This document shows, piece after piece, positions 23,263 to 35,964 of a stretch of 64,000 nucleotides of DNA. The notes below the pieces were generated by a model. That model ran no database searches. It had not been told where the DNA came from and saw only the letters and a program-made list of their open reading frames with translations. This stretch comes from Leucocoprinus leucothites (lineage: Eukaryota; Basidiomycota; Agaricomycetes; Agaricales; Agaricaceae), in NCBI GenBank assembly GCA_013368445.1, contig JAACJO010000003.1:992001-1056000 (forward strand), given 5' to 3'. Each line of letters starts with the position of its first letter. Positions within the stretch are counted from its first letter, which is position 1. Made by a program: the position numbers and the translations under genes.

Positions 23263-24927
23263 TTATTCGTACATATAGCTTTCGTCAATTTCATACTGAG
23301 GTTCGTTAGCTCTCTTGAAGTTCCGCACAGCCCCTGTAATAAATGACCTCACGCGTCTATCGGGGTCCACAAAATTTCCGCCAGGGGTTCGAACAATCAC
23401 CCCCCAAGGGTTGCTATAATCTCTCTGCTTCAGGCAAACGGGTGGACACTTGAATTTTTGCAAGTCCGGAAGCTGTGAACAGGCCTCCAACCACCGTTTC
23501 TGCTTTCATGAGCCTCCCCCACCCTCTCTTTACCAAGTAAGGACTCACCAGAACCTCTGAGTTTTTCACCGTAACATCTTCAGGCTCGAGCCATAGCCAG
23601 CAACAGATGTACTCCAGCACCTTACACTCAGATATCTGCGCCAAATGATGCGCCGAAAGTGCTCGCGACCAGACCGTCTTCAGATTTCCTCCCAATCGTA
23701 GGGATCTCAATGAGCCCGAGTGGCGGGGCAGGACAGAGGAGAAAAACCGGTCCATCAAAGGACGAGAATCGTCCTGAGGGTGCCCTGGCTTCAGAGCCAG
23801 AAGTTCGATGCCCGAATACGACGACAGATAATCGAAGACGAGGGGATGGTGAACGACATCAATGTGGATATTCTTGAGGAATATGCGTTCGGACGAGAGC
23901 ACCTTGAAGATGCTCCCAATGTTGGCTGCAGCGGAAGGACTTGGATCAAACCTGATCCTCAGCCTCTCGAGATGTTTGAAATGCCGCACGTATCTCTGGA
24001 AGTCCCCTTCAGCAACAACAACCCCACGAGTCTCCAGAGATTTCAGCTTCATATCAAGCTCGTTCAACAGTGTTGCCTCGAAAAGCTCATCCAACCTGAT
24101 CGGCGGTCCAAACTTTTCAGACCTATAGAGAGTCCGACGTACGACGAATGAAAAGTTCTCCAGGCTTGGGGAGCGTGCTAAGACACCTGATAACTGCGTC
24201 ACAATACGGTTATGAGGCCGAATCTTACAATCCCAATGGACATTGAATGTCCTCAGGTTGGCAAAAAATTCAAGGGGAAGATCATCCTCCAGATATTCCC
24301 CTGTTCCATCAAGCTCAAGAGAAAGTTCTCGTAGGCAAGGTAGACGTGCCAATGTTTCTGTCAGCTTCTCTATGCCACGAGGAGGATACCTATTACCAGA
24401 GCGGGGGTCCTCTCTCGCCAACATAAGGTTCCAACTGTTGGTATGTTTGGAACACCATTAGTTCTACTCAAATAACACAATCAGCCGACATAATGTGTAC
24501 GCACTTGACGGAAGACACATTTGTCAACGCGGGTATGAATACATGAAAAAAATCGAACCAAGGTCCAAGGTCTAACGGTGAAAATGAAAAACCCGGGAAA
24601 ATGCGGAATTCGAGTGTCTTGACGTGAGGGCCTATGGATGACCTCCCAGCTGTTAATACCGTTTGCATGGTCGCAAATGGCCCAACTGGAGGGTCGGCCT
24701 GATCATGGCGCAGCCGAAATTTTGCGAAAAGAATGGGAGAAACCAATTCATTGAATCGTTTCGATACAAGCCGAAGATTGCGAATTCCCTTCTTATTATC
24801 CACCCGGGCCTGCAAGACGGTACCAGTCGTATCAGTGCATTATTGCTATGGACCCCTAATATCTCGAATAGCTCACAAGGATGATAATTTTGTTCAAGAG
24901 CTCATTCGGCAGCTTGTCAAGCAACAT
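23263..24927 (-). CDS. F-box protein with leucine-rich tail, family FbB copy 2
   Basis: Minus-strand exons 24927-24877, 24809-24505, 24434-23549 and 23499-23263 sum to 1479 bases (492 residues). Exons 1-3 have exactly the same lengths as in FbB1 and FbB3 (51, 305, 886 bases). F-box split across exons 1 and 2: MLLDKLPNELLNKIIIL, then RLVSKRFNELVSPILFAKF. The tail holds the family motifs (LPCLRELSLELDGTGEYL, SLRSLRLGGNLKTVWSRA). Intact. It converges with FbA2. Confidence 0.85.
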
Positions 24928-27113
24928 TGCTACATGAACATAGATGGGGTTGATCTAACGGCTGGCAGCTACAATGTTGTATGACTGTTTCAAGTACCGT
25001 GCGTTGAGATCAACGTGATATCTTTGCAAGATCGATGATACCATTGCATCAATAGAAATTGTAAATCAGATTAAGAACATGTCATCTCGTGAATCATTCG
25101 GATCTTTCTCACTTGATGAGCACGATTACGCGACTCTCCGACCGTTTTTGTTCTCAGGAAGGACATCTTCCCAATTAGGGGAGTTTCCTCATCTGTTCTT
25201 ACTCTGCACTTGAGATGTAAATAGGTCAGAAACGTGGGATAGGTTGTAAGTTTTCAAATAATGTGGCGTTCCTGTCGACGAAATAGGCACTCCTCAGATC
25301 GAGACACATTGAGATATTGCCCCCGGGTTATATGGATGCGAGAAATGGGAAGGATGAGGCTTACTGATGTTCCTTCTAGTAATCGGGAGGGGAATATGGC
25401 TTGAATTTGTTTATTGGATTTATTTCGGGTCTGAGTACAGAAGAGAGAACAACGGATGGGAGATCATCCAGAATGTACATAACAAGGCTATCTGCCCTGT
25501 GAAATGCGAAATGTAAAGCCATTATCTACACGATTTCCAAAACGACACACATCTAATTAACAGACATTGCGATGAGCGAGCGTCTTCGCGGAATCTAGCA
25601 GAACAGACTCTCCTCTCCACCTTCGTGGTGCTTGGCAGTAATTAAGATCATCTTCTATTCGTATGTCCGCAAGACACTCGCCATCAAGACAGTTTCCCCT
25701 TCAGATTACCGGGAACCGGATTGCGGAATGTAAGGATGAGACTGCAATCTAGCATTACACCTATGACCATCAAGTTCGACGGCATAAGTATGAGTTGACT
25801 TGTCGCGCTGTGACTCGTACGCTCTTACGCAGGTCAGACAGGAATAACACACTCTTGGAATAATATGCCTACCATCTCTTTGAAAGATAACCATGCGAAA
25901 GATGAATCATCAATCCAATAATCCCAGAGGCAGGGTCGACACCCATTCTCACATCAACGAATACTTCGACTTTCGGATCAGGAGAATTAAGATCGAGCGA
26001 AAAGAGCTTTCCATACTGGATATGATCCAGTCCGAGCACTCAATGACCACCGGGGAGAAGCACCTCGTCAATTAGATGCCCGTTCGACCTCACTAAGCGT
26101 GCGCGCGCGGCTGTGGAGATTGCGGACGTGCCCCAGCATTTATCCATATGGAGATGGGGTTTAAGCCGCTGTGAGAGTTCCTTGCTTGTGCATTTTGTCC
26201 ATTGCGCTTCTAAACGTGATTATTCAGATATCTTGGATGTGATCCTATCTCGCTCGCAAGACGGCCCCAGATATCACGCTTGATTACCAAGGAACGTATG
26301 GCCCAACAGGCTGGCTGGCAGTGAATATAGGTGCTAAGAATTGTAGCTTCGAGGCAGAGGTAGCATACATTCCCAAGTTCCAGAAGACTCTTCTGGTCCA
26401 GGTACCACCCCGAGATATCCTGTCGAGTTTCGAAGGTCAGCGAAAAGCGGCGGTTTCATTGGCAGGAGTTGCTTGAATTGAACGAGCTCGTGGCAAGTGA
26501 CCTATCAGAGCAGTTGGCCGGGGCATAGGAGATACTGGGAAGCTTGGATAGGTTTGACGCACCGTGTGACTCGCGTACTCGCCGGCCATTTGTTCATCTT
26601 TCCTGGGATTGGAGTTTTACAGCTGCTGAGGAATTTTAAAAGGGGTTTCGGCCCTAAACTGGCTCCGGGAATGATCTATCATTTCGGCGTGATAACCGAG
26701 CTCGTATCTAGTCGAGCTGTTGCCTCCCAAGGCCTGAAACACGAAACACGATTTCAAGACGTGGTTCATTTAATATTGTTTTATTTTCTCGACTCGTCTG
26801 TCTGGACATGGACATTCATCAGTACCTTTATTTCTTGACGTGAATCCCAGTTGCTAGTGTATCAGAAACGTATACTATGATCCGAACAATATCTGCCCTA
26901 TTTCATCACGAGTGGGCTGGTTACGTTTCATATGTTGGGATGAAGAAAATCTGGCGAGAAACTTGTGTGCATGACGATGATTGTTGAGATGAATCTTAGA
27001 GAGAGGAAACACTTCGACGGCAAGGAGAGTGTTGGAAACATGACTATGTTCCGTTTCAGCTAGTACTATACATGAATCATCTTTCGGGCACATTCTCACA
27101 AGAGGCTTTATCA
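24928..27113. other. Intergenic stretch, 2.2 kb
   Basis: 25100-25200 belongs to the FbB upstream repeat (GATTACGCGACTCTCCGACC, then GGAAGGACATCTTCCCAATT). Unlike the other modules, no NACHT sequence follows. The remaining part has only short frames, including a 113-residue one at 26497-26838 with no motif. I see no transposon ends. Confidence 0.45.
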
Positions 27114-27624
27114 CTAATCTTGTTCTATCTGCACCTTGCTCTGAATGTAGCCGTCAGGGGCAGGAACAGCTTGTCGTCATCGGGGCACAGTGCTTACCTT
27201 GTAGAAAGCAACATATCCTTCGATCGGTTTGGCCTTTGCCGTGATTGTCTTTGGATAGTACCTTAGCGTATCCTTGAGTAATATGTCTTTCCATGGAAGG
27301 TAAAGAGCTCACCAGGCAACATCTTTCACCTGATCTCCACCGACGGAGGTATTGTAGTATGACGCCTCGCTGCCACAAGAGTAAACTTTCACATCATAGA
27401 CGAGTCATCGGGGCTTTACCCTTTCCATGGACAGGTAGTACTGAAACACAGCCAAATCAGCGTATCCAAAATATTCGAGTTGAATCTAAGACGTACTGTG
27501 TGCCTGAATCAGTGAAGTCAGCTTTCTTGACAGCATCCGGGGGAAAGTAGTGATTTCCCTCAACTACGATCGTGTCGTCGGACTCTGCGAGAACTTGGCC
27601 GTTCAAAGTCACTTTAACCGTCAT
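27114..27624 (-). CDS. DUF427 family protein, 98 residues
   Basis: Minus-strand exons 27624-27497, 27440-27420, 27369-27313, 27261-27198 and 27140-27114 sum to 297 bases. The product begins MTVKVTLNGQVLAESDDTIV and contains VEGNHYFPPDAVKK, THTTCPWKG (split over a 21-base exon), ASYYNTSVGGDQVKDVAWYY and IEGYVAFYKSKVQIE. These are the standard motifs of small DUF427 proteins in bacteria and fungi, and the length is normal for the family. The cysteine in TCPWKG is conserved across the family. The biochemical role is not established. The gene looks intact. A longer upstream frame to 27810 exists but the family start is at 27624. Confidence 0.87.
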
Positions 27625-28367
27625 TCTAGCTAGCTCAAGATTTGTGAAGAGTTCGTGGAAAGGAGGAGGAAGGATCTCTGTGAGCTTTGTAAAGCCCCTA
27701 ATTATACTCTTCAATGTCTGATTACAAAGAACATTTAGCAGTCTCTTAATCACAATGATGTCATAATGTTGGGCGATGGGGTGAGAAAAACACAATGCTA
27801 GCAGTGACAAAGAAGGGCTCAGTTTGCCAGTGAGTACTCATAAACTGGCGTCGTGCCACAAATTAAGAGTTGCTTACCGCCAAAGGCCCAGACTCACTCG
27901 AACAAGAAAACTTATATGTAGTTCGCCCCTTGATCTTCCCTCTGGTTCTCATCTCTAGGTGGGGGGAGACAAATGTTAGGGGTCTAGAAACCTGAATACC
28001 TTACGTCTTACATAGCTCGGAATGAATGCCGAGTCACGGGAAAATGCCACTGCATTCACGAGTCGAGGCTGATTCGGGACGGAGCTAGATACTTTCGTTG
28101 ATACTACTATAAGATCGGCTGGATGACCATGATTCTGGACTTCGCTAAGGACCGGCAGACCATACGCATAACTTAAACACGAGGAGGGCATCGGTTAAAT
28201 ATGATGCCCGTCGAACACAGGCCGTAATGTATTCACGACATACGTACCGATGTGCGATACATCACGTGGTCTGGCATGACTGACGCGTCGTCGGTGTGAG
28301 AGGCGATGCTGAGAATGATGTTGATAAATTGGCGCCATGTCGTCGTCACCTTCATTCTACATTTTCT
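27625..28367. other. Divergent intergenic region between DUF427 and the PPPDE gene
   Basis: About 740 bases between two divergently transcribed genes, expected to hold both promoters. Only short frames occur. No TATA-like element stands out. Confidence 0.4.
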
Positions 28368-30882
28368 ATGTCCACCACCGTCAAACTCTACATCTACGAT
28401 CTCAGCAATGGCATGGCCCGCTCTCTGTCTAGGCAGTTCACTGGGAGACAGATAGATGGCATTTGGTGACGCTCTTTCGTTATCTCAGGTCAGTTATCGT
28501 TGGCTGATCGGCTTTTGCAGGCACACTTCAGTCGTAGTGTTCGGAAGAGAATTCTTCTATGGCCAGGGTATCAACATCACAGGACCAGGCCAATCTCATG
28601 TAAAGGCCCCGACCGCCATTCATTCCGACGTTCTCACCTGACTGATAACCGAGCAGCATGGGCAGCCTCTTCAGATTATTGACATGGGAGAAACGGGCAT
28701 CGACGAGGAGACTTTTAGCGAGTATATTGACGAGATGAGGGAGCACTACACCGCTGATAAAGTACGTCACCCATAACCCATAACCCAGCTTGATGGCTAA
28801 TTCGAGTTTAGTATCACCTTCTAGGCAGGTCATGGGGGAGCCACTGACTACACCTGTACTCACAATCGTTAATGATAGATTTCAATTGTAACTCTTTTAC
28901 CAATGACGTCGTTGGGTTTCTAACGGGAGGATCTATACCGGACTTCATTAAAGGTATACTAGCCTCCTGGTCTAATGAAAGCTCAGCTGACGGCCGCAGA
29001 CCTCCCAACTGACTTCTTATCTACCCCTTTCGGTGCCGCTCTCCGTCCCACCATCGACGCTATGTTTAGACGTCCAGTTGCAGGTCAGCCACCTGGTCCT
29101 GCGATCACCCAAACAGGACAAGTTTCTGATCCACAGCTGGCCGCATCTCTCCTTCAATCCGTGTCTGATCAAGCTCAAGCACAACCGCCTGCGTCTAGAT
29201 CAGCCTCTCATCCACCTGGGACCTCTTCACTTACCGCTCCTATGCATGTCATCACCAACCCTGCGTCCTTTAATTCATTTCTCACGTCGCACCGAGCGGC
29301 CGCGGCGTTCTTTACTAGCCAGACATGTCCTCCGTGTCGCATGATAGAACCGATATTCGAGCAAATTGCCGAACAGAAGGGCCCTCACAACGGCAGACAG
29401 GGGGTTGCTTGCGCCAAAATTGACATTGATGTCGGCCTTGGTCAAACCCTTGCTAACCAGTGGAACATCAGGGCGACCCCTACATTTTATTTCTTCTTGG
29501 ATGGAGAAAAGGTGAGTTTCTGATGCCTTATCCCTGTACAAATACTGGAATGACACCGAGCGATTGTGATGGTTTTCATTTGATGTGTTTGTTTTTAGAA
29601 AGCCGAGCTCAAGGGGGCAAATGCAGCTGAACTCAGGACACAAATTGATTTACTTATTTATGAGGCCTACCCACGTAAGGGGTTTCGTGATTACCGAGGC
29701 GATTCTAATCTCAAAATGCTTTTTACCCCACAGCACATCCCCATACTCGAATCAATCTCCCAAACATTCAGAAAATGTCATTGAATCCAATTTTATTCAC
29801 CCAAGTCCCAGCAGTGGATACGATGGTTTCGAAACTCTTCTCCTTCATCGAGAATGCGTCATGGCCCGCGTCAGCTAACCCGACTCCAAATCAGATCAAA
29901 TCCACCATTTCCAACAGTTTTGCGCCATACCTCAAGGCACGTTTTTCGAATCCCAAGACACCGGCGAATGGGACCGCCACGTCGATACCACTTGTTTCCA
30001 GCACACCGACTATGTTGATTTCTTGGACGTTGGCCACAAATCAGTTGATCTCTGTCCTTCCAGCGGAGGTTCTTTTCCCATTGATTGACATGTGGCGGCT
30101 ATCCATCCTTGACCCTTCCACTAGTTCTTGGGCTTCGGCTCCATCGACATCCCCATATGGAGGGCCTATTAGCGCTATTGCTTCACGAGCTCTCGAAGTA
30201 CTTCAACATTCTGAATCTTCCAAAGGAACGAGAAATTACATTCTCACCACTCTGAGACTGTTGTGTAATACATTTTCCAGCACGGATTTGACTCGGATAA
30301 TCTTTACCGAGGCCACGATCAGACCCGTATTGACTGCCGTGCTTGTGCAGAGCCTTCTGCACGAAGATCCTTCTGTGAGAACTGCAGCGTCGAGCATGAC
30401 ATTCAATGTGGCTGCATGGCTGCAGAACGGCAGAATTGAGGCCGTGAGGTCTGGGAAGGGAATCCAGGGAGATGCTATTGGAGAAGACGAGGAGTGGGAG
30501 CTTGAACTCGTGAGTGCTATCGTTGAAGCATTGGGTCGCGAGACCGGTAATGAGGAAGTTGGTGAGTGATGAGCCATTTTTCATTTTTCATTTTTTCAGC
30601 CGCATTCTATTTCGTGCGGAGGAACTTTTTACTGGGCAGTTTTCTGATGACATTCCCCCAAATTTAGTGCACCGCCTGACAGCTGCGCTGGCGTTATTTA
30701 TACGATTGTCACCTTGGTACGATGATCAACTGAAACCGCTGTTGGACGTTTTGCAAGTTCAGGGTATACTCAGAGGTAAGTTGGGGAAAGATGGAGATCA
30801 TGGTTGGGAGGGTGAGGGAGGTGTGAGTAAGAAGGAGGTGCGACAGCTGATAACGGAGGTTGCGGAGAAACTATGTGTGTAA
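28368..30882 (+). CDS. PPPDE (DeSI-type) peptidase - thioredoxin - PUL domain protein
   Basis: Nine exons: 28368-28465, 28521-28599, 28657-28761, 28812-28824, 28879-28953, 29000-29511, 29599-29674, 29734-30565 and 30600-30882. They sum to 2073 bases (690 residues). N-terminal PPPDE domain (residues about 3-140): YDLSNGMARSLS, catalytic His in WHTSVVVFG and catalytic Cys in FNCNSFTND; family members are deSUMOylating or deubiquitinating isopeptidases. A proline/glutamine-rich linker leads to a thioredoxin fold (about residues 210-325) with CPPC active site (QTCPPCRMIEPIF) and cis-proline context RATPTFYFF. The C-terminus (about 340-690) is a helical PUL domain, which in other proteins binds Cdc48/p97. 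The three-domain order is known in fungi. Oddities: exon 4 is 13 bases, and the intron after it starts with GC rather than GT (28825-28878). Likely links ubiquitin/SUMO removal to p97. Confidence 0.9.
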
Positions 30883-31233
30883 TTGCGGCACCAGGGGTGC
30901 TGGGGGAATGGCCCCAAGGCTTCAGACTCATGTTCAGTAGAATAACTGGCGGATGGATTAGTGAGCCGTGAACGGGACAAGTTCGGCCCTAACACCACCA
31001 CAATATAGACAACACTGCCATTGACACAAACAACGCCTGATGATAACGTGACTGCGGGGACCACTGTGAGAAGCCAAGATGGATCTCTATATCCCCGGAT
31101 AGCCAACCGCGTGGCTCCGGTAGCGCGCCTTGGCTTGTTACTAATAATGGAAATCCGGGGAAGGTATAAAGTACGTCCTTTCCGTCTTGTCCTCCTCTCC
31201 ATTCCAATCTTACATCCCATCCTCACTTTAACC
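30883..31233. other. Intergenic stretch with candidate TATA box
   Basis: About 350 bases between two plus-strand genes. A frame in phase with the next gene extends up to 31021, but the start is better placed at 31234. Confidence 0.4.
31163..31171 (+). promoter_or_regulatory. Candidate TATA box of the F-box-like gene at 31234
   Basis: GGTATAAAG lies 63-71 bases before the ATG. Position and sequence fit a TATA box and argue against the longer upstream reading. Confidence 0.45.
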
Positions 31234-32118
31234 ATGAACTCTGAGCTATACTCCCCCCCACAACTTGCAGGTGCTTGGGCACTTCCAAACGAGATCGTGT
31301 TCGAGGTTGCCAAGCTCGCCTCTGCCCATTCCCAATCCGACTATCGCAGCTGGCTTCTCTTATCCCGCGAATGGTACCAGGCGGTTCGCCTCGTGTGTCT
31401 TCGCAATGTACCCATCCACCTATTCTCGAGCCACGCAGCTGATAATTTCCATACCCTACTCGAAACATATCCTCATATCGCTTCCTTTGTACACCACCTC
31501 TGGATCACGTCTTCAACCAAGGCGGAACTCTCCATCGCTCGCGCGTGCACAAATCTCGTTTCGCTGGCATGCCAGAGCCCCATACTCGCATCCATCGCCT
31601 CTATGCCCACTTTCGAGCACACTTCCCTTCGTGAACTCACGATCATGACGATCTGGAGTCCTTGGGAAAAGGTGATGCTCGCACCGCATGCGGATCAGCT
31701 TTGCTCCCAGATTACCCACCTTCGCCATTTCGAGGGTCTCCCACCCGATTTCCCCAGCAACGAACTGACATCACTCAAACATCTATCATTCGCATCGTTT
31801 ATCTATCGTGATTTTATTGCGAAACATGTTGCGAGGTTGGGAGATATGGAGACGCTGCAGACGATTGTTGCGACGACTTCGTGGCAGAGGACTTCTGCTG
31901 CTGTAGGTCCGCAGGAGTTGGCGAAGGGATTGCAAGGGATTGATAAGCGTTTGAGGGTTGTCCATTGCGATAGGGGATTCAGCGAGTTGGGAGCATGGGT
32001 TGATCGTTCGAGGCTTGGCAAGTGCCTCTGGACTGTCGCGCGACCAGATGATATTGTGGCTGTCGGGCCTCCCAAGGATGGCAGTGGCGTGTGTAGCCCA
32101 CCACGAGCGCACAATTGA
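31234..32118 (+). CDS. Intronless F-box-like protein, 294 residues
   Basis: Single-exon gene. The N-terminus AWALPNEIVFEVAKLASAHS followed by SWLLLSREWYQAVRLVCLR has the shape of a degenerate F-box. The remainder is leucine-rich without clear repeats (LTSLKHLSFASFIYRDF, LGDMETLQTIVATTSW). It resembles in layout the intronless gene at 45681. The start 31234 is favoured by a TATA-like site at 31163 and because the F-box follows it at once. Role as SCF adaptor is inferred from the fold only. Confidence 0.7.
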   Translation: MNSELYSPPQLAGAWALPNEIVFEVAKLASAHSQSDYRSWLLLSREWYQAVRLVCLRNVPIHLFSSHAADNFHTLLETYPHIASFVHHLWITSSTKAELSIARACTNLVSLACQSPILASIASMPTFEHTSLRELTIMTIWSPWEKVMLAPHADQLCSQITHLRHFEGLPPDFPSNELTSLKHLSFASFIYRDFIAKHVARLGDMETLQTIVATTSWQRTSAAVGPQELAKGLQGIDKRLRVVHCDRGFSELGAWVDRSRLGKCLWTVARPDDIVAVGPPKDGSGVCSPPRAHN

Positions 32119-35100
32119 TTGTTAGGTTTTTGCTTCTCACCTCTCCATATTGATATGAACTTTAAAGCTCGTTCTTAATTCTAAATGATACCCAGGCTTC
32201 TTTGTCGTCTTCTCACTGTCCACTCCATTCCGTTTTGCAATCACTTATCAACTCGTTATCATTCTGTGCTTCTTTCGCTGGCATTTCGTTTTCCCTCTCT
32301 CTCTGCTTTGTTAGGCCATTTGTATTTTTAGTGATATCATGTGTACTTGTATCCTAGTCGACTTAAGCTGCAAATCAAACACGCATTCATGTATACATCT
32401 CGTTGAGTACATGTTGGATATACAATTGAGATTGAATGGCTGGGGCCTTTACTCAGCTGTCGGAAAGTAATTTATCCTTCGCAGGTTATTGCCTATTCAG
32501 GTGATATTCAGCGATTCCGGGATACGTCACCGAACCCGGTTCCCACGTTTCACTCCCCGTCCGGACAGCCAGCACCGCCCAGCCTCCGCCCTCCGCCATC
32601 ATTTGATCGACCGCCATGTCAACAATCAGCCACTGTGGCCGTGAGCTTCAGATGGATGAAGTCGATTTCGGGGTGCATGTGATTACAGAAGAAGAAGGCG
32701 GCGAAAAGCGGGTCAGTGAGAGAGAACGGGTTTCTTTACATGCCCAGGCTTGAGCCACACGCACGCGAAACTTGAGAATGGTGCAAGGTCCGGTGGATGC
32801 CTGACTGACTCCTGAATCGGAATTAGGTTAGGCTCGGGATGACTGGACCCTGCAGGAGGTCTTGTGCGCTGGCGAATCGCGATGCCGTCATTTACAATTG
32901 GCATAAGTAACTTGATGTGCCTAGGCCGGATAACGGACCATACCATATTTTGCATTACAGCCACACGACAAGTTACAACACAGTTGTGGTGTCTCTCACA
33001 AGGGCAGAAGGTTGCTAGCTGCTTTGCTGGCAGCTTATTCATGCGGTGAAGGCGACGACGACGTGGTCACCTTGTTTCTTATCTGCGAGGGCCGGAAAGG
33101 CTGTTCATATCTTGAAGTGTGCAGTTTCCGCGCCTCAAGGGCTCTCAAGTAGGTATAGTCATTAATTGTACAGGGAAGGAGCGGATCAGCAGCATGACCC
33201 GTTGCGCTAACCAGGATGGGTGCAAGAATTATGCTTTTGTGTTTCAGGTTCAGGTGACCTGCTCGCGTGACCTCCAGTTTACGGGATGGTGGGGGTTGGT
33301 CGGGAATGGGCTCGTGGTCGTACGAGCAGAGCGCAGCATATTACTAGCTTCCGCGAGGTTGTCCAGCTACACGTAAGTATCATCGGACGACGCATGCTGG
33401 TGACCGAGGTTCCTTATACATTATTACTCCTTGAGGTTTTAGTTGAGTTGCTTCAAAGTGCGCATATCAATGTCATCCCTAAACGTTTAACGCGCTTGAA
33501 GCTTGACGCTGACGTTTCGCAACATCCCCACTTTGACATACGCTCTGTCGTAAACTCAATGTTAGAAACACTTGTTTCCCAAGAGTCGGTGACACCGCTG
33601 TTAGAAGCTCTCGGTGTGTTTCGATACGAAAAGCAGGCGATGCCAGTCTCTCATGTGATGGCCTGTGACGTCGGTGGCTGACTTGAGCGATAGTAGATAA
33701 GTGTTACAGCGCCTAGCACTCCTCTGAAAGCATGGCCGGGCTCTGGCCTCGGCTGTCTCTCCGTTCAAAAAACCTTTTTCCGACGTTACTTACTCTTCCA
33801 GGGCTTAGTGAGTTTGGACCCGAGCCCTTGTACAATCCTTACCAATTTTTTACTCAAAGAGAAATGCAGATTCAAGCGAGCGCCGACCGAAGTCTAGACG
33901 CCCACGGCCAATCAGGGTCTAGTTTTCTAATGTATTCAGTAATACTGATAGCGCCTTGTCTGGGCATCAGATGAACGGACCGGCCCTCCTACGGCATTAA
34001 GGGACCTATGCGTGTTGTCGACTTGGTTCGATAAAGGCTTAGCCTTAGTACCCGTTCCTTTCTTGCCCGCCCCAACTTAACCCATCCCGACCAACTTCTT
34101 GTCGAGGGTCAGTTGGACAATCTTCGGATCCCTCGGAATTGCCGAACTTCTTCGTGGCTTCTGTTGTTCCTCGTTGTCCTTGGATCATACCTATCGTGAG
34201 TACTCTGGTGAATGAGAAGGAGGGAGCTCTGGAGAACTTTAAGAAGGGAAGAGATGGGTTACAGCGATGGAGTATACTCTTGACTGAAGTGGTTTGATTG
34301 TTATTCCCTTCCTCTGCTGCAAGCGTTTACACTACCTAGGTCCTCGTAGCTGAGAATTCTCTAAACCCGGAAAATTTAAAATACGAGTTAATTCAAGAAC
34401 ATTTCCCCACCAAATATCAGAACAACGACAAAAATCTTCTTCTCTCAACTCGTATCCCAACCCCTGCCCGAGATTGTTACACTCAAATTTAACATATTTC
34501 CGAACAATACTCCTTTCAACCTTCGCAATTGACACACCAACCCAGTGGCAGCCTCGCGTCGGATCTCCGCTTTTGTCGCCACATGCCCTTTAATCGCTGA
34601 GTCTGAAAATTGTACACACCCCCTTTTCACGGCCTCGACTCGGATCTGCCTATCTCCGACCTTCCCTTCTTTCAGGCCTTCAGGTTTTCAGGTCTGATAT
34701 GAAGGACGCGGCGCTGTTGGCTGCTGTGCATTTGTTAACGGCGCATCTTTTAAGGGCACTAGGGGTATTTTCGGATATCGCGAGGCGTCGGGAATGACCC
34801 CGATAAGCAACATTGGAAGCTTTCCGAAACGTCGGAACTCTCGACAGGCATACAAATACATTTTATTTTGTGCACGTTGGTCGCCGAGTGAGCTGTATGC
34901 CATTGACTGCTTGAACATACAAGACCGGGGTTAACCTTTGAATGGGGTTTCGGACGATTGGCATCGAGGTTTGTGGCGAGTTTTTGACCGGATGGATAAA
35001 TTTGGATCGAGGAGAGTGCTTGTTATATGGTTGCGTATGACCCAGCTGGATGTACGTCGTATTCTTGCAACATAGAATCACTTTTCACTCTTACCTCTTG

Positions 35101-35964
35101 CTACGCTTCAATTCGCGACATGGTTTCATGCTGGCCCCTTTCCCCTGTCACTCGGCAGCCCTTGTTGGCATTAAACGAGCACAGTAATCATCCTATCGAA
35201 CAAACTTCCGCTTTGCCGCTTGATAAGTGCTTAGCGCAGCCTACTACGGCAAAATGATTTCCTGTGCAAGAACTCTAAGGGAGAGTACTGAACGCCTCAG
35301 GCCTTAGGAGTCAGTGATTGCCATTGATACACCGCCTGGGTAGGTCCAGAGTGGCGCTGTATCCATTCTTCAAAGCAAAAATGACAATGCTGGTTGAGCA
35401 TTCTGGTGGCAAGTAAAGCTATACAACTCCCTTTCTATGCGCTCTTTCCCCGGCCGCTCGATGAGAAGCATCCCTATATGCTTCTTGATGTAATCTCAAG
35501 GTTCTTCGATCTATTCTGCAGTCAAGAGCACACGGCTTGGTTAAGATAAGCCAGTGCACAACATGTTGTGCACAAGATAATCCGAGTCAGAAGGCGCATT
35601 TTACCGCTTGACGCGGGATTTTTCTCTGTGCAACAAGGTTAGTCGGGACCTCGAGGATCAACAAGTTGAGCATCTTTCAACCCACGACGGCCTATAGTAG
35701 TCACTGACGGGTTCACAAGCTAAACCTCAAGTCGTTTGCTTCCCACCACTCATCAACATCTTCGACGTATTTAAGTCATTCTGGGACTTCAGGAACCTCG
35801 ATATGTGCGATCCTCTCATGAAGGTTCGATTGTACAGTGATCCCCGCCGCAGATGCCTTTTTTGATTCCGCTGGACACCTGAAGAAGGTTTTGTGATTCT
35901 ATAAATCCCACCCTTGTTTCTCAATCCTCAACGTTCCTTCTTCTGAGCCCCCTTGCCAGCGAAG
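32119..35964. other. Intergenic stretch, 3.8 kb
   Basis: No gene I can support. Small frames at 32617-32700, 32864-33049, 33119-33376 and 33286-33681 show no recognisable domain and do not join into a convincing chain. A perfect 20-base palindrome is at 35554-35573. No terminal repeats or transposase fragments were seen. Confidence 0.45.
35554..35573. repeat. Perfect 20-base palindrome upstream of the P450
   Basis: GTGCACAACATGTTGTGCAC reads the same on both strands. It lies about 390 bases before the P450 start codon. It could be a binding site for a dimeric transcription factor, but nothing else supports that. Confidence 0.5.
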
